Shown in pieces: positions 11,001-25,000 of a stretch of 64,000 nucleotides of DNA. Within the stretch, counting starts at the first letter, position 1, and every line of letters starts with the position of its first letter. The position numbers and the translations under genes were made by a program. The notes beneath the pieces were generated by a model that was given only the letters and a program-made list of their open reading frames with translations, ran no database searches and had not been told where the DNA came from. The stretch is from Xenopus tropicalis (Eukaryota > Chordata > Amphibia > Anura > Pipidae). The DNA lies in the NCBI RefSeq assembly GCF_000004195.4, contig NC_030681.2, forward strand, positions 21,220,482-21,284,481, in the 5' to 3' direction.

Positions 11001-14000
11001 ACTCACAAATACATGGAAACAATTGAGAAGCTGCAGAGTGACAAAGCAAAGCTGGAGGTAAGCAAATACCAGGCATGTTTCTCTAATCGCTGCCTTGCAG
11101 GAAACCCATCCAGGGAACATGACACCGCTTCCTTCCTGAATCATGTGAGCTTAATACAAAATGTTGCTGAGTTGGTTCTATAGAAATTCATTGGTGCTGA
11201 CACATCTCATAGTTACATAGCACCCTCTACTGGTAACATACAGCAACATTGGTGCTTCACCCTTATGTTAACGTTTAGGGGTGTTATCATGCTGTGTAAA
11301 AAGTGGAGTAAAACATTACCAGTCATGTTGCTTATAGCAGCCAATTAGATGCGTTTCTTTGGTTTTCTAACTTTTGAAATCTAATTGCTGATTGGTGGCC
11401 CTGGGCAACATCACTGGTAATGCTTCACTTCACTTTTTACGCACCATGATAAATATACCCCTAAGTGTTTTATAGAATGGCCTGTTCTAAACAACTTTTT
11501 GTTTGGTCTTTATTTTTTATAGGTTTCTTTTTGTTTTTGTTATGTTTTTCTATCTTTTAAATGAGGGTAACTGACCCCAACAGTCAAAAACCCATTCCTC
11601 CATGAGGCTACAACGTTTGTTATTGCTAATTTTTCTATTACTTATCTTTCTATTTAGGCCCCTCTATTCATATTCCTCTCTTGCTTTCAAACCACTGCCT
11701 GGTTGCTAGGTAAATTGGACCCTAGAAACCAAAATAGCTGATGAAATTCCAAAATAGCTGCTGAACAAACGGCTTAATAATTTAAAAACTGCAAATAATA
11801 AAAAATGAAGACCAATTGCAAATTGTCTCCGAATAGCACTTTCTACATTATACTAGAAGCTAATTTAAAGGTGAACATCCCCATTAATTAAAAAGTTTCA
11901 GTTCAAACACACACAGATGGATATGCAGGCCCGCTCCTGCCATGAAGTGAGAATGTTGCCTCAGACGGCACTTTGCAGCCAGTTACCAGGGGCGGAATAA
12001 AGCTATCTCTGGTAACTTTAAGAGCTGAATTTTTTTTTTTTTTTTTTTTAAATGAAAGTTCAACTCTCCTAGTGCAGAGACTGCATTAGCGATCTGGCCT
12101 CTCCTCAACCCACTTTGACGCCACGCCTAATCCAAGCAGATTAGGGTGGCGGCATTAGCACTGCAGCCTCAGGTGGCAGTAGGCAATTATGAATTATATA
12201 TGGTGCTTATTTCATAATGGTCCAAAATTGAATACAGTATGTAAAAACGGCCCCTTTATTGGAGCTCCCTATAGATCCTATCTGTTCTCTGTCCGTGTTT
12301 CAAATGAGGGGTGGGCGCGTCCTAACAGTCCCTGCCAGAAACACAGCAGGAGGGGGAGAGCCAATCACAGCCTTGCACTCACACAAGCAAAGGCAGGCTT
12401 CAGTTCCCTATCAGGTCAGTCTAGCTGCTGATTGGTTCCTATCCTACAGTGCAGTGTACTGAGAGCCGCCGGCCTCCCAGCACATCCAGAGAATTCAGTC
12501 AGAAGCAAGTGGAACAGATGGGCGGGACTAGTGGGGTTTTGGTGGAATTTCTCGATAAATCAGTCTGAAACACAACTTTTTTAAGCACAATTCATCTATA
12601 TTTAGAGGAGTATAATTCACTGGTACATTCTTAATTTTTTATATATATAAATTTTATATATGTCTCCTTTGGAGTAGTAGTGTAAAGACCTCTTGTTCTC
12701 TGTATGTAATCGTAACCAATTTCTTATTTACTTATTGTATATACGTACTTTTTCCCCTATATATTAACCCTCTCCTAAACCCTGTACATTGCCCACCCTT
12801 AGAATGCTGGAGGAACCACATATACAGTGCATTGAAACGTTCCCCTGTCGGCTAGCCCAAATTAGCTTGCATATACTGTTGTGCCTTGAATTTCAGAGCA
12901 TTGCTTTTAAAGCTACTCAACCCAATGTATGAGATTAATCTTAACCCACAGTTTGCCTGTCAAAGGCGTAGGCATTGCAGTAAATATTGCCTGTTTACAG
13001 CTTTTACCTTGAGTTTCTGCAAGTGTTGGTAGGTACATTGGCAGATGTGAAGAGGAGATGAGCTGCAGCTTCTCTTCACTTTCTGCGGTTTCTGTCGTTT
13101 GTATACTGGTTGACTTTAGCAGCTTAATGGAAGGTAGCCACTAATAGCTTTGTTCCAAGTGAAACCCAAAGCTTACCATTTTTCCTTTTCCCACCAAATG
13201 CCAGATAACCTGATAAACTCATCCGTTGAATGTCATGGTAAAAATCCAAGCCCAGGACAAATGGTTGTAGGCATTTTTACAACCCATAAGGTAATACTTG
13301 TTAAGGAACATTGAATGCCCCCCACCCTCTTTTTAGTCAGTAGCATCCCCTGCAGCACTTAGCTGGGGCCTCTGGGCATTTATATACAGGTAGCTAAGTT
13401 CAGTACTCTTGTATCTCAAAGGGATTCTCTTGTCGGCAGATCCCCACCAGAAGTGCTCTATATAACATACAGATATCATTTAATAAAATAGGCAATTTTA
13501 AAAAAGAGAAAGTTGGCATCATATTAATATATTCCATTTACATAATTAATACTTTTTTTTATTAATTATTACATATTCCTTTTAATTGTGTTTTATCTAG
13601 GTGAAGTGTCAGGCTCTGGAGAGGGAAGCCAAGGAGTGCAGGCTGAGGACAGAAGAATGGTGAGTGTGCAACCACATCTAATAGAGCATGAAAAGGAATT
13701 CTCGCTATTTTCCTTAAGTTGTTGACATTTCAAATGTCACTGGCATTTCACAAAGAGAACAAAATGACTTTTCACGTTTGTGTAATTTGCTTGAGACATC
13801 CAAGTGCTCTTATGCTGCATTCATGGCCACAGTGATACTTAATGATACTTCAGTGGCCCTTCATTAACGGTTTTGTTTGTCAAAAGCTGTACAGATCCAC
13901 AATCTCTTCACTGAAATGTAAAATGTCGGCCAAAGGGTGTCCCATGGGGCTGATTACATAGGGCTGATGTAAGATTATCAGTGCAGTCAAAGCTTTTCAA

Positions 14001-15458
14001 TCTGCACCCACAGGACTTTCCTAAATGAGCATAAGCCATTTAGCTGAGAGCAGTAAACCGCTTCCCACCCCCAGGAACATACTGTAATGAATAAGCAACA
14101 CTTCTTGCCCACCAGCCTGGATCAGAAGGGTTTCTTTCCCCATTCACTTCCCCTGATAGGTTGCAAGGCTTCTATCCCTATCAGCCATTTATTGGACCAG
14201 TAGAGCACCTACCCCCCCCCCCCCCCCCCCCCCCCCAATTCCACCCCAGCACATCTCTAGTAGATTCTTCAATGTTCCCTTGTCTCATGTATAGATTCAT
14301 GTGGCTTGATACTCCCCCGTTATGCATTACCACTCACTACTCCTATAACCCCCTTATCCACCTAATGGCAAACAGTTTTTGACTTTATTTTTAGGATTGC
14401 AGTGAACCAGTATTATAAGTAGTCTTGGTATAAATGCATATTTATAAAGTGCCAATATATTCCGTAGAGATGTACAATAAGTGGGTATATATTGAGCATG
14501 CAAACAAGCTTTCACTCTCAAACTCCACAGCAGTTTTCTTTGTTGCCTCTTTGGATAAAAGAGTTAATTTTCAGTGGTTTTCTTTTCCAGCCAGAACCAG
14601 CTGAAGACACTTCATATAGATTTGAGCAGCAGACTGGACGACTCCTTAGGCATCATTAATGAAAAAGTGCCCTTTAATGATACAAGTAAGTATCACTTTG
14701 GTGAATGCATGTTTAGACATTGGGGCTAGAGCCAGTTGAAGACACTGAATTCTTAGTAGACTGACTGACTCCTTGGGAATCATCAGTAAGAAAATGTATG
14801 ATCTGGTTTTGAATGGTGCAGTATCCATTGGGTTCACTAGTTTCACCAGAAATCATAATATATTTAATACAGTATTTTTACATTGTTTGTAACATACAAT
14901 CCCTGTGAAGACACAAAACAACGCTGTATTTTTAGTACAATGTTGCACCTGTGTTATATGGTGTTTATTTACTTGAGCAGAGAATAACCAGTCAATTCCA
15001 CAGTTATGTGAGTATTTTTTTCTAATAAAACACTGCCAAGGGTACAAGGAAACCATTAGCACAGCATGCAAACAAAGCCAGAATTTGTAAGGCTAATGAC
15101 ACACAAGGCTTCTAGAGCCTTGCGAGCGGATCTTAGTTCGTATGGCCACCTTTAGACTATGTAATCATATTCAATAGATGCTGGTTAGTAGTCACAACGC
15201 TGAGAACGCAGTGCTACAGCCATCGGAATAACTAGTTTGTGTAAGTCAGGGCTGTCCCATGTCTTGGAAAAATCGGGCCTTGTACTGCCATACATAGATG
15301 TTATAGGGCCTGCTGATATGGGTAGATACCTCACACCGCAAATATCAGAAAATTATGTCATCATGCCATAGTTACAAGTATATCTAGGGCTGCAAATACA
15401 TGTTTAAACCCCCCCCCCCCACATATCTTCAGGGTTTTAGATGTGTATGTATGTATGT

Positions 15459-15493
<35 letters not shown>

Positions 15494-16043
15494 TATATAT
15501 ATATGAATATATATATATGAATATATATATATGAATATATATATATGAATATATATATATGAATATATATATATGAATATATATATATGAATATATATAT
15601 ATGAATATATATATATATATATATATGAATATATATATATATATATATATATGAGAATATATATATATATGAATATATATATATATGAATATATATATAT
15701 GAATATATATATATGAATATATATATATATATATATATGAATATATATATATATATATATATATGAGAATATATATATATATGAATATATATATATGAAT
15801 ATATATATATGAATATATATGAATATGAATATATATATATGAATATATATATATATGAATATATATATGAATATATATGAATATATATGAATATATATAT
15901 ATATATATATGAATATATATGAATATATATATATATGAATATATATGAATATATATGAATATATATATATATATATATATGAATATATATATATATATGA
16001 ATATATATATATATGAATATATATATATATGAATATATATATA

Positions 16044-16080
<37 letters not shown>

Positions 16081-19000
16081 AAGTCACCTTCCATGCTATT
16101 TATGTGAATGATGCATTAGGTTCTTTATTATATGTATATATTATTTCATATATCAGCAATGTGTTATTTTATGGTATGTTCTCCTTTAAGCTTCACTTTT
16201 GTCCAAAAATGACTTTTTAATAATTCACAGCTCTGCCTGTATGGTAAGTTCATCTGACTTGTTCCGTTCCTTATAAGCAATGCAGATGTGATCAGCCCTC
16301 TGCCATCCATAACATTGTTAACCTCTTGGCATTAGACTGGCATCCAGCGCGACAAAATATATTTACTCTCTTAAAGCGCAGGAAATCGAAGAATCTGTAC
16401 CAGCAGAAATTGAATGTAAATTATTCAGTAGGTGAAAGAACAAGCGTTTCTCAGAGACTTCACTCTCGCTCGTTATTAATTTATATACATTTTTGTACTT
16501 GAAGCCATCGGATGAGAAACTGGGCTTTCGAATAAAAATAAAACGATAGCGAGGATAAAACTGCCTTCTTTATTAGCCCAAAATATATTCAATATCTGTT
16601 GGTAAGGGATCCAAATTAACACTGCTAGTAAGACACAAAAGACACAATTTGCCAGTAGTTTGTAGCTATGGAAACTATGAGCAAATTGTCAGACGTTCAG
16701 ATGCATCTGCCAAAGATTCTTCAAGATAACAAGCTATCTCACCTCTTGTGTAGGGGTATAATTGACCCTGAAATCCCAGAATCCCCTCCCAGAGCAAGGA
16801 GCTATTGCCTCGTTGCATTCTCTCTGACTATTTTATGTCTTCTTTCTGATATATATATTTTTCATTTGAAGTATGAAGAGTAGAGAGCTTTTACTAATGG
16901 CTAGAAAAATAATTGAAGGCATAAAATACTGTAATGTATTGTAGGTTTCCTATTAAAAATTCTTGACTGGCATCATAATTGGGCTTAGTGGTTTCCCTAC
17001 TACAAGCTATTGTTCTTTTATAGGCCATTTGTCACTGCCGGGTGTCAGTAGGCGTAAGCTGGCCATACACTATATAAGAGCCATAAATTTGGTAAAATCT
17101 CTAAAGGTGAGCAATATCCGGCTAATCCGATGGCCAAACAATCGGATTACAATAACGGAAATACAAGCCATCAGAGTGAGTACCGCATCTGTGAGCTGTT
17201 TTGGTCCCGGTTCCAACCTGCCCGATTGACATTTGGACAATTCTTGACCACTAAGGCCTGTCGGAGGGCCCCATACACAGGCAGATAAGCTGCCGAATTG
17301 GTCTGAAGGGCCCAAAATGGCAGCTTAAATCTGTCTGTATATGGCCACCTTTAATATGGTGGGTGCCGTAGGTTTCCAGTTCAAGCCCCCTTTGGTGCTC
17401 CAACTTCTGCTCAGGGCTAATGTTCCCTCTAATTCTTTCTTGGCCATGTCCATGAAAAAATTATTTTGTCCAAACATTCTACACTTGTGTTCACATTTTT
17501 AAAAACTGCTCAGGTCAGAATAAGTGCAACATTTGATGTTTTCACACAATTTTTTGTAGGCACCTCATAGTCAGTAACAATTTAGCTATTGAGAAACATT
17601 GTCACTTAAGCAATTCAGCCATTGTGCTGTTAGATCAGTGGTGATCATAAATTGATCTTCAAGCTGGATTTTTTAAGGGAGAAAAGAGGCCTTTTCCAAA
17701 AGCTCCTTCAGGTTAAGCCCCCTGCCACTGCTCAAGGCCTCCCCAGGTGGGCAGCCCCGCAGTTTGTGGACCACTGGCTTAAGGTGCCCATACACCTTCA
17801 GTGGGCGATAATGGGCAAATCCAGGCTAATTCGGTCGTTTGGCGGGTATAGGAGAAGTCAGATCAGGGACGTTGATGCGGTCCCCAATCCGACTAAATTT
17901 TTTAACCTGCCCGATCGATACCTACATGGCCCGATTTATTGTGCTCCCCCATTATTGCTTATTCATTTTTTACAGATTTAATTTGGGTGCCATTTTTCTT
18001 TATTTAGAATTTTTAAGGGTTTTAAATAAACATAGATCAGGTAAAAGGTACCTTTTAAACTGGATACACACACAGAAACACCCCAAGCAAAGGGCAAATT
18101 GGCCTAAATGTTTGGTCCCTGGGCCGGGTCACAGAGGAAACATCTGGTGTGACATACCCCATAGACTCCAATGTCATCCTCTCTGGTTGAGCTTGAATAT
18201 TTTACTCCATGGCTTTTGCCCATCAGTCGCTCCAGCAAAGACAAAATACAACATTGCTTAATACTGCCCATTGTTCCTAATAACAAATACACAAACATGC
18301 AATTTACCTCTCAATTTACCTTTTTCAGGAACAAGCCAGTTGAATGCCCTTAATGTTCCTGTGCATAACAAAAGGAATCAGGTATGTGTTAAATTTACCT
18401 GGCTCAAATATATATATATATGTATGAGCAGCTCAGGTGAACTCTTTGCAGTACCCATAATACTCTGTGCAAACTATAAAAGAGATTGAAGTAAATGTAT
18501 TTCTGCATAAAACCAATAAATGATTTCCTGCCTTTGTGTGTCCATTGGTTTTTTTTCTTCCAGCTGAAAGCACGGGAATTAGCAAGTCAGGGTCTGTCTT
18601 TTGTGCGAGATCTGGTTACGGCTCTTCTGAACTTTCACACGTACACAGAACAGAGGGTCCAGATCTTTCCTATAGACTCTGCCATCGATGTCATCTCGCC
18701 ATTAAATAAGAAGGTATGCATGCACTCTCTAACAGTCTAATTCAGCCAGTCAGTTCCAAAAATCTCTGCTTCAGTCCCTTGTTTTTTGCCTGCTGACACA
18801 TCTGCAAACTTTGGCTCCGTATTATCAAACTACTGTTCCAAGTCAAATGACTTTGGGATTTGGACTTTAAACAATCCCTACTGCAATCTTCTCCAGCTCT
18901 TTCTTATCCTCTTTACTCCCAACACAGGATTAGTCATTCGGGATGGGACTAGGTGCCTATGCTGGGACTAAAGTGGGCATCAACCATTATGGACATACAG

Positions 19001-22000
19001 ACACTCAAGGATCTCCGCAGGGGTCACAAAGTTTTAAAGTAAAAAATACTTTATTCAAAGCTACTTTATAACATGAAGCATTGCCATAGACCCGACACAT
19101 TTCATGCACTAAGGCAGGGATCCCCAACCACCGGGCCGCCGACCAGTGCCGGACCATGGGCTGTGTTACAATGGGCCGCATCTGATCTCTGCTTGCAAAG
19201 TGACGTTTGGAAGATGCGCCAGTGCGTACAGCACTGCTGCGTATGACTCGCCGACACGCATAACACCATGTCGGTGAGTCAAACGTGTCATACAGTCATT
19301 GCTATGCCTGCTTATTACCACCCCCCCCCAGTAATTGAAATGTGCCACCCCCGCTCCCCAACTGGTCCGTGGGAAAATTTTCTTAATTAAGAATGGTCCG
19401 TGGAGCAAAAAAGGTTGGTGACCGCTGCCCTAAAGGTACTTAATCATGGGATAAATGTGAGCCACAGGAAATGGATGACTGACTAAAGTGGCTCATTTGG
19501 TGATGTCGCCAAACGAGCAGCTCTTTCATGATACAGTATGCCCACCTTGAGGCATCCTTGGCCAAATGATATGACAGTGGCAGTAAATGCAGGCCATTCA
19601 GCCTTAGTTCTAGGAATATCTAGAATACAAAATATGCTTTAACATCAATTGTATTCTTAACTGATTTCCCACCCTGGTTTTTCAGTAGGAAGGAAAATAG
19701 GCAGGCTCCCCAGATCTCATCTCAAACTGGCTTTCAGGCTAAGCCCCTGTGTTTAAGTATCCCAAAACAACTATATAATCCAGGGTGTAATAGAGAGGTT
19801 TGGTCTGTTTGGTGCACGCTGACTGTATTGGCCCCTGCAGTGTGTGTGTGTGTGTGTATCCACTGCATTGCTCAGTGCTCTCACACAGCGTGTACAAGCA
19901 AATTGCCACGCAACCAAGAGAACACAGAGGAAAACACAGCTGCTTACACAGCATTAGTCCTGAATCTGTCTTTGTGAATGCTGCCAAGCCTGGCGCTGTA
20001 TTATCTTTACATATAAAATATTTCCCATTGATGTCACTCAGCTGGCGTCCTCTAGTCTAGTGGGAAAGGTGTTTTTAAAACCAGTGCTGTATTAAGCAAA
20101 AAGATTTGAACACAGAACTTCTCTGTCCTGGGGAGCCAGTGTTTTTCTCAGCAAGAAAGTGTAAGTATTTGCTAGTGGTTTGGTAATGACTTCTCTGGTG
20201 GGCTCTTGATGCCACAGTCAAACACAGCATGAAGTTTTTTTTATTTTAACGAGTCTGTCCCTTTAAAGCTGTAATATATTCAATATTTCTTTATTTCAAC
20301 ATGGCTTTTGCTGAAATTGAAAGCACAGAATCTTCAATTCAAAATCCTATGTGTGAATCAGAGACAGTGTACGGAGCGGCTCTTGGTTCTTGCAGTTACA
20401 GTAACAGACCCTAGAGGGCAGCAAATCCTTACAGAATATTGAATTCTGTGTCAAATAAATGTGTTGGTTTGGGCACAGCCCTCTATCAGTATATATCTCA
20501 GCATTCCTGCTGTAAGGTGGCTTATTTGTAAAGCAAGGAAACTTTGTAATAAACAGACATGTTATGTTGGCTGAAACATTGTTTGTTTGTTTGTTTTTTT
20601 GTATTGTTTAGTTTTCTGAATACCTTCATGAAAATGCCTCTTATGTGCGTCCTCTGGAGGATGGAATGTTACAGTTGTTTGAGAGCGTCACTGAGGACAC
20701 TGTCACAGTGCTGGTAATAATAATAATAATCATTATTTTATAGTGTTATCTTCCCATCCTGACTAGGAAGAAATCTGTCTGCTTTACACGTCTAAGAAAC
20801 GAACTTGCTTTGTTTTGTTTTAAAGGAAACTGCAGTTAAACTGAAAATATTTTCAGAGAATTTTGCATCCTATGTCTGTTTTCTGCAAAAGATTCTTCCC
20901 TATCAGTTAAAAAGGTATAATTTTTATTTCATTGCATCTTTATCTGTATAATAAGTATCTGACAACTATTCCATGGCTTTTTCTCTGATTCATAGCCAGA
21001 GGTTGCATTTTATCTAGAATTGGCTTATCCACGAGTATTGCGAATAATCCTGCCGTATTAGAACTAATCTGAATGCTACATGTCTGGGGATAGTCGGGGT
21101 GCTAATGCTAATTTAGCATGATACATCAGGCCCGGACTGGCAATTTGTGGGCTCTGGCAAGTGCCGGAAAGGCTGCTGTAAAAAGCCATAGGCAGTCACT
21201 ATTAATTGGGCTGGTGGGGGCTGTTTGGGCCTCTGTGTACTTGGAGTGCCAGGGCCTGTTTTGACCCCTAGTCCAGACCTGTGTCAGATCAATGATCAGA
21301 AAATGGTAGTTGTTGCAGTCTCTAGTAGGTTATACAGGCAATAATGATGGGGTTGGATCAGTGGTTGGCTGCCTTGTCACACTGGGTGCTGAGTTGATTC
21401 TGACCTTTTTGCTACATGCAATGAGTTTGTATATTCTCCGTGTCTGAGGCTACTCTGGCACACATGCAGGTTAGTGTAGATAAGGACCCCATCACTGTAA
21501 GTAAGCAGTGCCATCCATTGCATCACCATCATATTATCTAGCCACGATATAAAGGGCATATTTTGTTTCATCACTTTTTAAATTTAATACAGCCCTGTGA
21601 TAATGTGCTCTCACATTTGTAGTTTGGAAGAGGAATCCGAGTTTTCCAGTTGCACATCAGCTTTGTTGGCAAGGAATGTAGAACTGCACAACGACATGAA
21701 GAAAATAACAGCAGCTTTTGATAAGCTGAAGACATACATTACTCTGCTTGCCTTACCGAGTAAGTTCCTCTCTCTTGTGTAATAGATAAATATATATATT
21801 AAATATGTATATATGCATTTTTTTCTATAGATATATGTTTCTATAAGTGTGTGTGCATCAGAGTTTGTTTGGTTTCTATTGTTATTGTTACTTTTCATTG
21901 CTTATCTTTCTCCTCTCCTATATATCTTGCATTCTAACCCTTGCCTAGTTGATAGGGCAAATTGGATCCCGGCAACTAAATAGCTGCTAAAATTTTGGAC

Positions 22001-25000
22001 CAGAGAGCTGCTGAACGAAAAGACCAATTGCAAAATGTCTTAGAAGAGCACTCTCTACGACATACAAAAGGTGAACAACCCCCTATCAAGGGATGGTTTA
22101 GCTTTTAGTATGGTATAGAATGGCCAATTATAAACAACTTTTTCATTTGGTCTTCATTATTGATTTGTTATAATTATTGAATTATTTGCCGCCTTCTTCA
22201 AACTCATTGCAGTTTTTAAATGGGGGTCACTGACCCCGGCAGCCAAAAAACTATTGCTCTGTGAGGCTACAATTTTATTGTTGTTGTTACTTTTTATAGC
22301 TTCCTTTTTTATTCAGCCCTTCTCCTATTCATATACCAACTTCTCATTCAAACCATGCTCTGGTTGCTAAGGTAATATGGACTCTAGCAACCTGATAGCT
22401 GCTGAAACTCCAAACTGGAAAGCTGCTGAAGAAAACGTGAAATAACTAAAAAAAAAAAAAATAGAAATAATACAAATTGAGGACCAATTGCAAATTGTCT
22501 CAGAATATTACTCTCTACATCATACTAAAAGTTAACTCAAAGGTGAACAACCCCTTTAAGATGTTTGGCCCTTCGTTTATCCCCAGTTCTGGTAATGTCA
22601 AAGCACTTTGATGGCTTTGGGCTGAAGGCCATGGTGTGTTTGTGCACAACTTGTAAGGGAATGTGACCTTGTCAGGGAAGGCTTGTGGGGATATTTAGCC
22701 AAGGTAAGGAAAGCTGAATAACCGGTGCCACTTCCCATGCCAGGTGCAGGCTTTATACTGGCAGAATTATCTCGCAAACATAAAAGCACAGTTTTACTTT
22801 CCCTCCCAAGTGAAACACAACAAGCTGTTGAACATTAAATCTTCCTAATTTCCCAGTCATGCTCATCCCTTCATAGAACTATTAAGTGCAGCTCCGGAGC
22901 GCAGTATTTATGGCAGAGCACACCGACGGCTGCATTTTAAAACCACAGGTGTCACTGTTCAGCTGGGCCCCGCTTTAGGCTAGAAGGATCTTGGCATCGC
23001 GCGTATAACATTTCTCCGGGGGCCTGCCTGCAATATTAATGACCTGAATCTCATTTTAATAACCATATTCCTAATTACTTAGGCACCAAACCAGAAGGAC
23101 TGCTCAGAAGCAACTACGGGACCATACTGACACAGATTTCCGAGGCTCTCCATAGACTTCATGATATTACAAAAGGTAATGTTTAAATGGGTTACGTGTA
23201 AACAGCTAAGCACGGCTGCTGTTAATGTCATAGTATGTTTCTAGCCCATACTGGAATTAATATTCTGAATTGACTCCATAATTAAATAACTATGTTACCT
23301 TTAGACAGTGCCTTTTACTATTTGCCAGCACTTCTTTAAAGGGGAATTCCACCCAAACACAACTTAAGCTTTTTGATTAGTAAACATTACATCAAGTAAC
23401 TTTGCAATATACATCAGTCAAAAATAAATAAAATGCAGCCTTTTCATGATTTTTACTGTATATGTTATATGGTTTGGAACAGTTCCATAAGCAAATAAAG
23501 ATGAAAAAGTCCTGCCGTAGCTTCCAGTGTTCGCAGTGGGTACTCATCAACAGGTAACAGGCCCCGTGCTAGCTGTACACATTCCAAATTCAAGTACGAA
23601 TACTCCGGAGAGTACACATGTTCTCGGTGAATTGTCTCAATAAATTACACTGCTTCACTGAGAACATGTGTACAGTTCCCTAAGCCCTGCCCCATGTTCC
23701 CCTGCTGATCTAGCTGACTAGTTTGAGACTCAAATAAAATGTAACTGTAGTCGACTGCCCTCATCCTGCCTTCAGCCTGCATCCTCCCAATCCCACAATT
23801 CCCTGACATGTGAAGTCAATAAGGAAAGGAACATCACAGTGCAATGCATTGTGGGTTCTGTAGTCCCTGTATGCTGTCTGTAAGCTGTGGATTTGTAACA
23901 TCAATGTTTTAGTCCCTCCTCCCCTGTCAAGATTTCAAATGAAGCGGAAAGAGAAGAACTGTTTTGCAGCTGGATTTCAGCATATAAAAATGGTATTTAT
24001 TTATACTTTTTGAAGGATCAGATTACAGTGACAGGGATATTAGGGGTTTCTGTGTATACTGTATGCTCAGTGTTTTTATACAGGGAAATTGCACAGGGAG
24101 ATGAACTGGTGAAGCTGCTCACATGCTAGGTATGGTTAGTTGCCCATGGTATTAGGAACAAGTAGGCAGCTTAGGGAAAGCAGAGGCCAGGTACAGGGAC
24201 GTGTCCTTAAGAAGCCCCAGCAGGCATTTCATATTGGGAAGTTTACTGAAACATGAAGTTCTACTTGTTTCTTCTTTTTAAACAGTTAGAGGGGATGTAG
24301 ACATTGATATGCTGAAACTGTATGCATTTGTCTTCGTATTTTCATATTCTTCATATCTTTTTAGGTTTTTACTTTTAGCTTTTTGTTTATCGTCTCCCCA
24401 GTTTGGAATTTCAACAGCTATCTGGTTGCCAGGGTCCTATCTACCCCAACAACCAGGCAGTGGTTTGAATAAGAGACAATAAATAGATTAGGTCTGCATG
24501 GAAAGACAAAGAATAAAAAGTAGCAATAACATTACAATTTTAGACTCACAGAGCAATACATTTTCTGGCTACTGGGGGCTTGGATATTTGAAAGCTAGAA
24601 GAGGATGACAATTGAAAAACTATATAGGGCATTTTGTAACATACTAAACGTTAGCTTAAAGGTGAATAACCCTTTAAACCACTAACTTGTATAAGCGTAT
24701 ATTGTGTTTCAGCACTAGTATCTAAGAGTTGTCTGAGAAAGCCCAAAGTGTCGAATTATGGTTCAAAAACTTGAATGTCTGGTATTTTATTTATTATATT
24801 TATTCAGCATCTAAAAGCTTTCTATAGAAGTCAATGGGAGCTGTCCCAGGCAAAGTCAAGCCATGTTTTCAATTCGAGATATTCAAGTTTTTGGGTTTTA
24901 TTCAAGTTTGTAAATTTGAAAAGTTCGAGGTGTTTGAGTTTACTACATTAATAAATAAGCGAGCATTCGATATGCGAGTTGATTCAGTTTGGAAAAACAA

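Noticed and set aside
15429..16094. Two open frames of over 210 codons on the minus strand
   Set aside because: They are Ile/Tyr repeats made by the AT array and have no other content.
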